Assembly (NCBI RefSeq): GCF_900110425.1
Contig: NZ_FODS01000018.1
Span: 27,776 to 91,775 of the forward strand
Origin: Salinihabitans flavidus
Lineage (GTDB): Bacteria > Pseudomonadota > Alphaproteobacteria > Rhodobacterales > Rhodobacteraceae
Reading direction: 5' to 3'
Length of the DNA: 64,000 nt
Each line of letters opens with the position of its first letter. Within the stretch, counting starts at the first letter, position 1. The position numbers and the translations under genes were made by a program. The notes beneath the pieces are model-generated. The model saw only the letters and a program-made list of their open reading frames with translations, was not told the origin of the DNA and did no database searches. Shown here one piece after another: positions 33,924 through 41,736 of this stretch.

Positions 33924-35597
33924 ATGAAACACGACCCCATCCAGAAGACCGGGACCGTTGGCGATTTCATCGCCCGCTACCTGGCCGATATCGGCGTCAC
34001 CACCATCTTCGGCGTGATCTCGATCCACAACATGCCGATCCTCGATGCTGTCGCGCGACAGGGGCGCATTCGCTTCGTGCCCGCGCGCGGCGAGGCGGGC
34101 GCGATGAACATGGCCGACGCCTATGCCCGCGTGTCGGGGCATCTGGGGGTCTGCATGACCTCCACCGGCACCGCCGCCGGAAACGCGGCGGGCGCGCAGG
34201 CCGAGGCGCTGACCGCCGGAAGCCGGGTGCTGCATATTACCAGCCAGGTGGATCTGGCCTATGCCGACCGCGACCGCGCCGCGATCCATGACGTGCCGCG
34301 CCAGCCGCAGATGCTGCGCGGGGTGAGCAAGGCGGTCTACCGGATGTGGGACGCGGGCGGCGCCATCGGCGCGCTGACCGCCGCCGTGTCCTCGGCGCTG
34401 TCGGCGCCGAGCGGGCCGGTCAGCCTTGAGATCCCCGTCGATGTGCAACGCGGCCCGGCGCATATGCCCGATCACGTCCACGCGCCAGAGCCGGTGCGTC
34501 CGCGCGCGTCCGACGCCGTGATCGACGAGATCGCGGCACGGCTCACGGGCGCGCGGCGCCCGATGATCTGGCTGGGCGGCGGGGCGCGCGGCGCCAGCGC
34601 GGAGGCGACCGAACTGATGCGCCGGGGGGTTGGCGTCGTCACCTCCACCAACGGCCGCGCGGTTGTCTCGGAGGCGGAATCGGCCACGCTTGGCGCGTTC
34701 AACATGGTGCCCGAGGCGGCGGAGCTTTACGCTACCTGCGATCTGATGCTCGTCGTCGGCTCGCGGCTGCGGGGCAACGAGACGCGCAACAACAATCTGC
34801 CGCTGCCGCGCCCGCTGATCCAGATCGACGCCGAGGCCAGCCAGGGCGGTCGCAACTACCCGGTGGACATCTTCGCCCATGGCGACGCCGCCGACACGCT
34901 GCGCCGTCTGCTGGATCGCCTGCCCGACACGCTTGGCACCGATCCCGATCTGCCCTTCGACATCGCCCGCGCCCGCGCGCAGGCCGAGGGCCGGATGCGC
35001 AGCCAGCTTGGCCCCTACCGGGTGATTGCCGACGCGCTGTCGGCCAAGGTGGCCGAGGGCGGGCATATCTGGGTGCGCGATGTGACCATCTCCAATTCCA
35101 CGTTCGGCAACCGCTATGTGCAACTGGCCGATCCGAGGCAGGGCGTTCACGCGCTCGGTGGGGGAATCGGGCAGGGCGTGTCGATGGGCATCGGCGCGGC
35201 GCTGGCCTGCGAGAACTGCAAGGCGGTCACGCTTCTGGGCGATGGCGGCGCGATGCTGGGCCTTGCCGAGGTGATCACCGCCGTCGAGGAGAACGCGCCA
35301 CTGGTCTATGTGCTGATGAACGATCAGGCTTATGGCGTGATCCAGAACATCCAGGACGCGCAATATGACAGCCGCCGCCATTATTCCAAGGTCGCGGTGC
35401 CCGAATTCGGGACCTTCTGCGCCTCGGTTGGAATGCCGCACCGCAGGGTGGATGATGTGGAGGCCTTTGCCAGTGTGCTCGATGAGGCCATGGCCGCCGA
35501 CGGCCCCTCGGTGATTGAGGTCGACATGTGCGCCATCGGCCCCTTCGCCGAAGCCTTCGCCGGCCCGCCCGCCGGGGCCGCCGGAAAGACGGAGTAG
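33924..35597 (+). CDS. Thiamine diphosphate-dependent enzyme (acetolactate synthase/benzoylformate decarboxylase family)
   Basis: 557 residues in the three-domain ThDP layout. The activating Glu is E57 in VPARGEAGAMNMA; the cofactor motif begins G439-D440-G441 in LLGDGGAMLG and ends with the MNDQAYG segment. The middle domain (WLGGGARGASAEA) is of the acetohydroxyacid type. It probably decarboxylates a 2-oxo acid from ring cleavage, or carries out carboligation; the substrate is unknown. ATG 33924 follows GAGGAGACG. Confidence 0.88.
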   Translation: MKHDPIQKTGTVGDFIARYLADIGVTTIFGVISIHNMPILDAVARQGRIRFVPARGEAGAMNMADAYARVSGHLGVCMTSTGTAAGNAAGAQAEALTAGSRVLHITSQVDLAYADRDRAAIHDVPRQPQMLRGVSKAVYRMWDAGGAIGALTAAVSSALSAPSGPVSLEIPVDVQRGPAHMPDHVHAPEPVRPRASDAVIDEIAARLTGARRPMIWLGGGARGASAEATELMRRGVGVVTSTNGRAVVSEAESATLGAFNMVPEAAELYATCDLMLVVGSRLRGNETRNNNLPLPRPLIQIDAEASQGGRNYPVDIFAHGDAADTLRRLLDRLPDTLGTDPDLPFDIARARAQAEGRMRSQLGPYRVIADALSAKVAEGGHIWVRDVTISNSTFGNRYVQLADPRQGVHALGGGIGQGVSMGIGAALACENCKAVTLLGDGGAMLGLAEVITAVEENAPLVYVLMNDQAYGVIQNIQDAQYDSRRHYSKVAVPEFGTFCASVGMPHRRVDDVEAFASVLDEAMAADGPSVIEVDMCAIGPFAEAFAGPPAGAAGKTE

Positions 35598-35600
35598 CGC

Positions 35601-36413
35601 ATGCATCTTGGCATCATCGGATACGGCAATATCGCGCAGCAGCTTGTGACGATGCTCGCCGCGCCGAAAGGGCCGTGCCCGGAGCGGATCACGCTTCTGG
35701 TGCGCCCCGAACGGCAGGAGGGCACGGCGCAAGCACTGGCCGATCAGCCCATCGCGGCGCAGGTGGTCACACAGGCGCAAGCGCTGGCCGACGCGCGCCC
35801 CGATCTGGTGGTCGAATGCGCCGGGCACGCGGGCGCCGCCGCGCATGTGCCCGCCCTGCTGCGCGCGGGCATCGACGTGGTGCTCGTCTCCGTCGGGGCG
35901 CTGGCCGACGATGCGCTGCATGACCGGCTGCGCGCCGCCGCCGAGGCCGGGGGCGCGCATCTCATCCTGCCCGCCGGGGCCGTGGGCGGGATCGACCTTC
36001 TGTCGGCGCTCTCCGGCGGCGGAGAGGTGGAATTGACCTATCGCGGAATCAAGCCGCCCGCGGCGTGGTCTGGCACCCCGGCGGCGCAGGCCATTGACCT
36101 CGACGCGGTCACGCACGCCACGCCGATCTTCACCGGCACTGCGCGCGAGGCGGCGCGCGCCTTTCCCAAGAACGCCAATGTGGCCGCCACGCTGGCGCTG
36201 GCCGGGCCGGGGCTTGATGCCACGCGGGTGGAACTGATCGCCGATCCGGCAGCATCGGGCAATCTGCACAGCTACGAGGTGCGCTCCGGCATCGCCAATT
36301 ACACCATGACGATCGAGAACAAGCCATCGGCGGGCAACGCCAGGACGAGCCTTGCGACGGGCTATTCCGTGCTCCGTGAAATCCGAAACCGAATGATGCC
36401 GGTGATACTATGA
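35601..36413 (+). CDS. Aspartate dehydrogenase-like NAD(P)-dependent amino acid/imine oxidoreductase
   Basis: 270 residues of the L-aspartate dehydrogenase (NadX/TM1643) family. Rossmann start LGIIGYGNIAQQL, ECAGHAGAAAHVPALLRAG, SVGALAD, then PAGAVGGIDLLSAL and FPKNANVAATLALAGPG, with the catalytic His at H223 in SGNLHSYEV. The enzyme normally interconverts iminoaspartate/oxaloacetate and aspartate. Within a ring-cleavage operon it may oxidise an amino-dicarboxylate or reduce a nitrogenous ring fragment, hinting at a nitrogen-containing aromatic substrate. It overlaps the aldehyde dehydrogenase (ATGA). Confidence 0.88.
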   Translation: MHLGIIGYGNIAQQLVTMLAAPKGPCPERITLLVRPERQEGTAQALADQPIAAQVVTQAQALADARPDLVVECAGHAGAAAHVPALLRAGIDVVLVSVGALADDALHDRLRAAAEAGGAHLILPAGAVGGIDLLSALSGGGEVELTYRGIKPPAAWSGTPAAQAIDLDAVTHATPIFTGTAREAARAFPKNANVAATLALAGPGLDATRVELIADPAASGNLHSYEVRSGIANYTMTIENKPSAGNARTSLATGYSVLREIRNRMMPVIL

Positions 36414-37921
36414 AAATGGATCAGATCGACGACATCCTGCCCGATGGGCGGCTTTTCCTTGCCGGTGAATGGCGCGAGGGGACAGGGGCGGAGATCACAT
36501 CGGTCTTTCCCGCCGATGGCCGCGTGAACCGCGTGCTGCGCGGCGCCTCCGCCGCCGACGGACAAGAGGCGATCGCGCGGGCCAAAGCGGTGCAGGCCGA
36601 TCCCGCCTGGCGCGTCCTGAAACCGCATGAGCGTGCGCGCCACCTTTACCGCATTGCCGACGGGATCGAGGCGAATATCGACCGTATCTCCATGATCCAG
36701 TCGTGCGACACCGGCAAGACACTGCGCGAGACGGCAGCGCTCGCGGCCTCGGCGGCGGGCACCTTCCGCTACTATGGCGCGGTGCTGGAGACGATGGATG
36801 ACGAGCTGACCGCGCAGCGCGCCGACAGCCTGACCCTGTCGGTGCATGAACCGCTCGGCCTTGTCGCCGCGATCACGCCGTGGAATTCGCCGATCGCCTC
36901 TGACGCGCAGAAGGTCGCCCCGGCGCTGGCCGCCGGAAACGCCGTGCTTCTCAAACCCGCCTCCTGGTCACCACTCACGGCGCTGGAACTGGCGCGCATC
37001 GTCGAGGAGGCGGGTCTTCCCCGAGGGCTGTTCTCCGTCCTGCCGGGGGCCGGACGTGAGATCGGCAACCTTCTGGTGGAGCATCCCGACATCGCGAGGG
37101 TGAGCTTCACCGGCGGCACGTCCACCGGCCGGATGATCGCCCGCAAGGCCGCCGAGAAGCTCATGCCGGTGAGCCTTGAGTTGGGCGGCAAATCGCCCAC
37201 TATCGTCTTTGACGACGCGGACATGGATCTGGCGCTGGCCGGGGTGCTGTTCGGCATCTTCTCCTCCTCGGGGCAAAGCTGCATCGCAGGCTCGCGGCTG
37301 TTCGTGCAGCGCGGCGTTTATGACACTTTCGTGGGCCGGCTGGTGGCCGCGACACGGGCGCTTCGCGTCGGTCACCCGTTCGACGCCGCCACGCAGGTCG
37401 CGCCGCTCATACACGAGGACCACCGCCGAGAGGTGGCCGCCCATGTCGCCGCCGCGCTGGAGGCGGGGGCGGAGCTTCTGTGCGGCGGTGCCGCGCCCGA
37501 GGGCGATGCCTATGCGGGCGGCAGCTATTACCTGCCCACCATCCTTGCGGGGGTAAAGAACACCGACCGCATCTGCCGCGAGGAGGTGTTCGGCCCGGTG
37601 CTCGCCGTGCTGCCCTTCGACGATGAGGAGGACGTGATCGCGCAGGCCAACGACAACGACTATGGCCTCGCCTGCGGCATCTGGACCAGCGATTTCCGCA
37701 AGGCATGGCGCGTGGGCCGGGCGATCCGCTCCGGCACGATCTGGCACAACACTTACAAGCAGTTTTCCATCTCCACCCCCTTCGGCGGCGAGGGCGACAG
37801 CGGCACCGGACGCGAGAAGGGGCGGCAGGGGCTGCGCGCCTACATGGCGCAAAAGAGCTTCTATACCGATATGACCGGCGCGCCGCACCCCTGGGCCGCC
37901 GATACCGTGAGGGCGACATGA
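36410..37921 (+). CDS. Aldehyde dehydrogenase (ALDH superfamily)
   Basis: 503 residues. General base E257 in SLELGGKSPTIVF and nucleophile C291 in SSSGQSCIAGSR, with the NAD motif FTGGTSTGR and EEVFGPVLAV. It is closest in form to betaine-aldehyde/2-hydroxymuconate-semialdehyde dehydrogenases. It would oxidise a semialdehyde produced by ring cleavage or by the ThDP enzyme. Both ends overlap neighbours by 4 bp. Confidence 0.92.
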   Translation: MKMDQIDDILPDGRLFLAGEWREGTGAEITSVFPADGRVNRVLRGASAADGQEAIARAKAVQADPAWRVLKPHERARHLYRIADGIEANIDRISMIQSCDTGKTLRETAALAASAAGTFRYYGAVLETMDDELTAQRADSLTLSVHEPLGLVAAITPWNSPIASDAQKVAPALAAGNAVLLKPASWSPLTALELARIVEEAGLPRGLFSVLPGAGREIGNLLVEHPDIARVSFTGGTSTGRMIARKAAEKLMPVSLELGGKSPTIVFDDADMDLALAGVLFGIFSSSGQSCIAGSRLFVQRGVYDTFVGRLVAATRALRVGHPFDAATQVAPLIHEDHRREVAAHVAAALEAGAELLCGGAAPEGDAYAGGSYYLPTILAGVKNTDRICREEVFGPVLAVLPFDDEEDVIAQANDNDYGLACGIWTSDFRKAWRVGRAIRSGTIWHNTYKQFSISTPFGGEGDSGTGREKGRQGLRAYMAQKSFYTDMTGAPHPWAADTVRAT

Positions 37922-39153
37922 GCGGACAGGTCGCCATCGTCGGCGCCGGGCCATCCGGCTGCTATCTGGCGCAGGCGCTGCTCAAGGCGCAGCCCGATCT
38001 GATCGTGGATCTGATCGACCGGCTGCCGGTGCCCTATGGCCTCGTGCGCTATGGGGTGGCCGCCGATCATCAGGGCACGAAAGGGGTCACGCGGCAGTTC
38101 GCCCGCCTGTTCGAACGGCAGGGCGCGCGGTTTTTCGGCAATGTCGCCGTGGGCGAGGCGATCACGCTCGACGCGCTGCGCGCGGCCTATGACGTGGTGG
38201 TGTTGGCCGCCGGGCTTTCGGTGGATCGTCCGCTCGGTATCCCCGGGAGCGATCTGCCGGGCGTGATCGGCGCCGGGCGGCTGACCCGCTCGCTTTATGA
38301 GCATCCCGACGCCGATGCGCTGCCCGATCTTGGCCCGCGCCCGCTGATCATCGGTAACGGCAATGTCGCCATCGACCTGCTGCGCCTTCTGGCCAAGACA
38401 CCCGAGGAGCTTGAAGGCTCCGATCTGGGCGCGGGGCCGACAAAGTGGCTTGAGCGGCAGGCGATCGAGGAGATCACGATCACCGGACGGTCCCCCGCCG
38501 CGCAGGCGAAATTCGACGCGGTGATGATCAAGGAGCTTGCGAAGCTCGCGGGCGTGACGATCCGGGTGATTGGCGCGGGCGCAAGCGATGATCCCGCCGA
38601 GCAGAAGAAGATCGACGCGCTCCTCGCGCTGGACGGAATCGCCACCGGCCCGCGCCGCGTCACCTTCCGCTTCGGCCTCACCCCGCTGGGGGTGGAGGGG
38701 GCGGATCGGGCCGAGGCGGTACATTTCACCAGCCCCGCCGGTGAGGAAACGCTTCCCTGCTCCAGCGTTCTGACCGCGATCGGGTTCGATCCCGCCGCCG
38801 ATCTGCCGCGCGATGCGCTCGTGAGCCTTGCTGCGGATGCGGAGGCCGGCGTGTTGGCCCCCGGCCTTTACGCCGCCGGATGGTTCCGGCGCGGCCCGCG
38901 CGGCACCATCCCCGACAACCGCGCCGATGCGCAGGCGCTGGCCGGGGCGATCCTTACCGATTTGGCCCCGGACCCGTCCAGACAGGGGGCGGCGGTGCTT
39001 GCCGCTCTGCCCGATGTGACCGATTACACCGGCTGGACACGAATCGACTCCGCCGAAACCGCCACGGCCCGTCCGGGCCGCTGCCGCAGCAAGATTGCCA
39101 CCCGCGACGCGATGCTCTCCATCGCGCGCAAAGATCACGGAGACGCGCCATGA
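37918..39153 (+). CDS. Adrenodoxin reductase-type ferredoxin/flavodoxin-NADP+ reductase (FprA-like)
   Basis: 411-residue FAD/NADPH flavoprotein. VAIVGAGPSGCYLAQ (5-19) binds FAD; the family signature DRLPVPYGLVRYGVAADHQ and NADPH-site IGNGNVAIDLLRLLAK are exactly those of adrenodoxin reductase/FprA. The C-terminal GWFRRGPRGTIPDNRADA is diagnostic too. It takes electrons from NADPH and should reduce the flavodoxin whose gene overlaps its stop. GDG-free and single-domain, so no fused ferredoxin. Confidence 0.93.
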   Translation: MSGQVAIVGAGPSGCYLAQALLKAQPDLIVDLIDRLPVPYGLVRYGVAADHQGTKGVTRQFARLFERQGARFFGNVAVGEAITLDALRAAYDVVVLAAGLSVDRPLGIPGSDLPGVIGAGRLTRSLYEHPDADALPDLGPRPLIIGNGNVAIDLLRLLAKTPEELEGSDLGAGPTKWLERQAIEEITITGRSPAAQAKFDAVMIKELAKLAGVTIRVIGAGASDDPAEQKKIDALLALDGIATGPRRVTFRFGLTPLGVEGADRAEAVHFTSPAGEETLPCSSVLTAIGFDPAADLPRDALVSLAADAEAGVLAPGLYAAGWFRRGPRGTIPDNRADAQALAGAILTDLAPDPSRQGAAVLAALPDVTDYTGWTRIDSAETATARPGRCRSKIATRDAMLSIARKDHGDAP

Positions 39154-39617
39154 AACTCGCCATCCTCTACGGAACGGAAACCGGCAATGCCGAAATGCTG
39201 GCCGAAGACCTCACTGCCGAGCTTGAAGGCGCGAATGAGGTGGACTGTCATAACCTGGCCGATTTCGCCCCCGCCGATTTCGCCCCCGACACCTTTTACC
39301 TGCTGATATGCTCGACCTATGGCGACGGGGAACTGCCCGCCTCCGCGCAGCCCTTCGCCGAGGTGATGGAGGCCGAAAAGCCGGACCTTTCGGCGATCCA
39401 CTTCGCGATCTTCGGCATGGGCGACAGCGAGTATGACGAGACGTTCAACCACGGGCCGAAGCGGCTGGCCGAGCTGATGGCCGCGCATGGCGCCAACCAG
39501 ATCGGTGATCGCATCGCGCATGATGCCTCGGGCGCCGACATGGCAGAGGATCTGGCCTTTCCATGGGCCGAGGCGGTGATCGAGATGGCACAGGACACCG
39601 TGGGCGAGGCCGCGTGA
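39150..39617 (+). CDS. Flavodoxin
   Basis: 155-residue FMN protein. FMN phosphate loop T9-E-T-G-N in YGTETGNAEMLAED, the aromatic flavin-stacking loop ICSTYGDGELP and FGMGDSEYDETFNHG. It resembles a short-chain flavodoxin or MioC-like protein. Overlaps the reductase gene by 4 bp, so NADPH to FprA-like reductase to flavodoxin is a likely chain feeding the Rieske oxygenase of the same operon. No ferredoxin gene is present. Confidence 0.92.
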   Translation: MKLAILYGTETGNAEMLAEDLTAELEGANEVDCHNLADFAPADFAPDTFYLLICSTYGDGELPASAQPFAEVMEAEKPDLSAIHFAIFGMGDSEYDETFNHGPKRLAELMAAHGANQIGDRIAHDASGADMAEDLAFPWAEAVIEMAQDTVGEAA

Positions 39618-40216
39618 TGCGCGCGGGCGAGCTACGCCAGACCCTGTCGCAACCGTGGCGGCACGGGGTGCATACCGATTTACGCGGGATCACCTGCGAG
39701 GGGCGGCTTGATCTGGCGGGGCTTGCCGTGGCCGGGGTGGATTTCACCGGCGCGGCGTTTCCCGACGGGATCGACGCCACGTGCGCGCGCTTTGACGGGC
39801 TATGCTGGTTCGGCGGCTGCCGTTTCGGCGCGGCGGCGGAGTTTTCCGGCGCCTGCTTCATGAATGACGCAAGGTTCGAGGATTCGGTGTTCGACGGGCC
39901 CGCCCGTTTTTCCCGCGTCGATTTTCGTGGCATCGGGCGGTTTGACAATGCCCGCTTTGCCGAAGGCGCGGATTTTTCCGGCACCACCTGCTACGGCAAT
40001 TTCTCACTCCAGAACGTGCAGAGCCAGGGCCCGGTGAGTTTCCGGGGCGGGGAATGGCTTGGCGGGCTGTGGTGCGATCATGCCCATCTGCCCGAGGCGG
40101 CCGACCTGTCGGACACACAGGTGCATGGCCGGCTCTGGTTGCGGGGCGCGACGCGGGGTAACGCGGCGCTTCTGACGTCCGACTTCGGGATGAGCTTCGG
40201 CTACACCTACATCTGA
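39617..40216 (+). CDS. Pentapeptide-repeat-like protein
   Basis: 199 residues, no signal peptide or membrane segment. From about residue 45 to 150 there are five-residue quasi-repeats with Phe or Leu at the centre (ARFDG, CRFGA, AEFSG, ARFED, SVFDG, ARFSR, VDFRG, GRFDN, ARFAE, ADFSG), as in right-handed quadrilateral beta-helix proteins. The start shares one base with the flavodoxin stop (TGATG). It is the last gene of the long operon, and its 3' end overlaps the convergent IclR gene by 10 bp. Function unknown. Confidence 0.8.
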   Translation: MRAGELRQTLSQPWRHGVHTDLRGITCEGRLDLAGLAVAGVDFTGAAFPDGIDATCARFDGLCWFGGCRFGAAAEFSGACFMNDARFEDSVFDGPARFSRVDFRGIGRFDNARFAEGADFSGTTCYGNFSLQNVQSQGPVSFRGGEWLGGLWCDHAHLPEAADLSDTQVHGRLWLRGATRGNAALLTSDFGMSFGYTYI

Positions 40217-41043
40217 TCGGCGGACCAGCCACGATAGCCCATCGCCTCCGACACGTCGCGCGCCGTCTGACGGAGCGTCGCCTCGATCCGGTCCACCTGC
40301 TCGCCGCCTTCGGCGAAGATGCTGGCGTGGCCGGTGACATTGATCGCGGCGATGGCGTGACCCTGATGATCATAGACCGCCGCCGCTGCCGATCCGATCT
40401 CCGGCTCGAAATTTGCCACGCTCCATGACAGGCCGCGCGCGCGATCCCCGGCAAGCTGCGCCTCGAGTTCCTTGAGGGTGGTGCGCGTCTTGTCGGTATA
40501 GGCTTCCAGCGCCTGCCCGCGATAGAGATCGCGCAGCGCGCCGGGCGGCAACTCGGCCAGAAGGATGCGCCCGATGGTGGTGGCATGGGCGGGCAGGCGC
40601 GTGCCCTCGCGCACCGTGCTGGCCAGATGCGACACTGGCGTTTCGCGGGCCAGATAGACGATCTCCTGCCCCTCGCGCACGCCCAGATGCGCCGACAGGC
40701 CCAACTCGTCGACCAGCCGCTTGAGATAGGGCCGCGCCACTTGAATGATGCCGCGCTCGCTCAGCGCGGCAGCGGCCAGCGCGATCAGCCCGGTGCCAAG
40801 GCGATAGCCGCCCTCGTCGGGGATCTCCTCGATGATGCCCTCGGCCTGAAGCGTCGCCAGAAGCCGGATCAGCGTGGTGCGGTTGATCCCGATGGCCTTG
40901 GCGGTGCGGCTGGAATTGCGGCAGCGGTTGCCCGCCGCGATATGGCGCAGCACCGCCAGCGCGCGCACCACGGGCGGCACGGTATAGTCGGGGGGGCTGG
41001 TCTCGTTCGGAATGGTTGTTTCTGTATTGGACATATCGGCCAT
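40207..41043 (-). CDS. IclR family regulator (probable regulator of the catabolic operon)
   Basis: 278 residues. HTH about 35-95 (VVRALAVLRHIAAG, NSSRTAKAIGINRTTLIRLL, YRLGTGLIALAA); ligand domain with HLGVREGQEIVYLARE, HATTIGRILLAELP and YDHQGHAIAAINVTG. Convergent with the long operon. CATATTTGAACA at 41041-41052 overlaps its ATG and is repeated exactly (inverted) at 26588-26599 upstream of that operon, so autoregulation and control of the operon are likely. ATG 41043 is preferred; 41034 is also possible and 41088 less so. Confidence 0.9.
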   Translation of the reverse strand: MADMSNTETTIPNETSPPDYTVPPVVRALAVLRHIAAGNRCRNSSRTAKAIGINRTTLIRLLATLQAEGIIEEIPDEGGYRLGTGLIALAAAALSERGIIQVARPYLKRLVDELGLSAHLGVREGQEIVYLARETPVSHLASTVREGTRLPAHATTIGRILLAELPPGALRDLYRGQALEAYTDKTRTTLKELEAQLAGDRARGLSWSVANFEPEIGSAAAAVYDHQGHAIAAINVTGHASIFAEGGEQVDRIEATLRQTARDVSEAMGYRGWSADQM

Positions 41044-41052
41044 ATTTGAACA
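41041..41052. promoter_or_regulatory. Shared IclR operator half-site (CATATTTGAACA)
   Basis: Twelve bases identical to the inverted sequence at 26588-26599. It overlaps the start codon of the IclR gene, a position fitting negative autoregulation. Confidence 0.55.
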
Positions 41053-41474
41053 ATTTCTTTGCCCCACGGTTAGCACGCGATCGCGCACGGGGGAAGGGGA
41101 ATGCCGCGCGGGGCCGGCGCTGACGGGAAATCGCGGCAGACGCGGGAATTCATGGGCCAGCTCCTTGGCGCCACGCGTGATTCTGCTGTCGAATCACCCG
41201 ATTCAGCCGAAAATCGCTGAATCTGCCCCCTCATACGAGTGTGATTGGTCCGAGATCTCGCGTGAATGGTAGAGTTATCGGGAAAACATGGGAATTTTAT
41301 AGGTCAGCTATTCAGACGCTAAATATAGTAGGGTTGGCGTCTGAATTGGGAAGGGAGTGTGTCTATCGCCAAAAATCATCCTCTAAACCTTGTTCTTCTA
41401 GGGGGTGAAAAACCATATCTTGCGACCGATAGGCCATTTTTTCGTTGATTTCCATGAATTCCCATGTCATCCCT
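41044..41474. other. Long AT-richer region upstream of mraZ, no gene seen
   Basis: No credible coding sequence. It contains two clear inverted repeats: GATTCAGC-N8-GCTGAATC (41200-41223) and a perfect 10-bp pair ATTCAGACGC-N17-GCGTCTGAAT (41310-41346) whose spacer is AT-rich. The base composition drops from the surrounding high GC. It probably holds promoters of the dcw leader and of the divergent IclR gene. I could not place a convincing MraZ box array or a single clear -35/-10 pair. Confidence 0.6.
41310..41346. promoter_or_regulatory. Perfect 10-bp inverted repeat with 17-bp AT-rich spacer
   Basis: ATTCAGACGC and GCGTCTGAAT frame TAAATATAGTAGGGTTG. The arms are exact. The arrangement could be an operator over a promoter or an RNA stem-loop; it lies about 390 bp before mraZ. 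Confidence 0.55.
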
Positions 41475-41684
41475 TTATGCAAGGTGAGACGGGAACAAAG
41501 GGGCAGCCAAGACCCCGAAAATCTCCCAAGTCAGGTTTCATACAGGCCCCGCTTTCACCGAAACGAAGAGATCCGGCGCGCGGGCGAGCAGACATCCCCC
41601 CAGGTGGCGCGCGCAGTCGGACACCCCGCATGGCGGGACGAGGGCGGCGGGTTGAGCAGTGGCAGCAGCTCAACCCGCCGTTTT
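41475..41684 (+). ncRNA. Candidate UpsM-like sRNA in the mraZ leader
   Basis: In Rhodobacter sphaeroides the dcw cluster is preceded by an unusually long leader from which the abundant sRNA UpsM is made by termination at an intrinsic terminator before mraZ. Here a strong terminator (41645-41684) lies in the same place, about 50 bp before the mraZ start, with a long untranslated region in front. The 3' end is well supported by the terminator. The 5' end given is only an estimate from the roughly 200-nt length of UpsM. Confidence 0.5.
41645..41684 (+). terminator. Strong intrinsic terminator in the mraZ leader
   Basis: Perfect 13-bp stem CGGCGGGTTGAGC / GCTCAACCCGCCG, 10-nt loop, then TTTT. 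It ends 52 bp before the mraZ start codon, so it acts inside the leader of the dcw operon and must be passed or relieved for mraZ expression. Confidence 0.85.
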
Positions 41685-41736
41685 CATTCAAAGAGGGCAA
41701 ACCTCGGGGCGGCAGGGAAAAAGGACCGGGCTGACA

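Noticed and set aside
33864..36269. Very long antisense frame (about 800 codons) opposite the ThDP and aspartate-dehydrogenase genes
   Set aside because: Typical open antisense frame of high-GC coding DNA; composition rich in Arg/His/Gly/Pro with no domain, and the plus strand carries complete recognised enzymes.
41347..41474. MraZ-binding box array upstream of mraZ
   Set aside because: TGGGA-AGGGA-GTGTG at about 41347 is suggestive, but the repeats lack the 10-bp period of known MraZ boxes.
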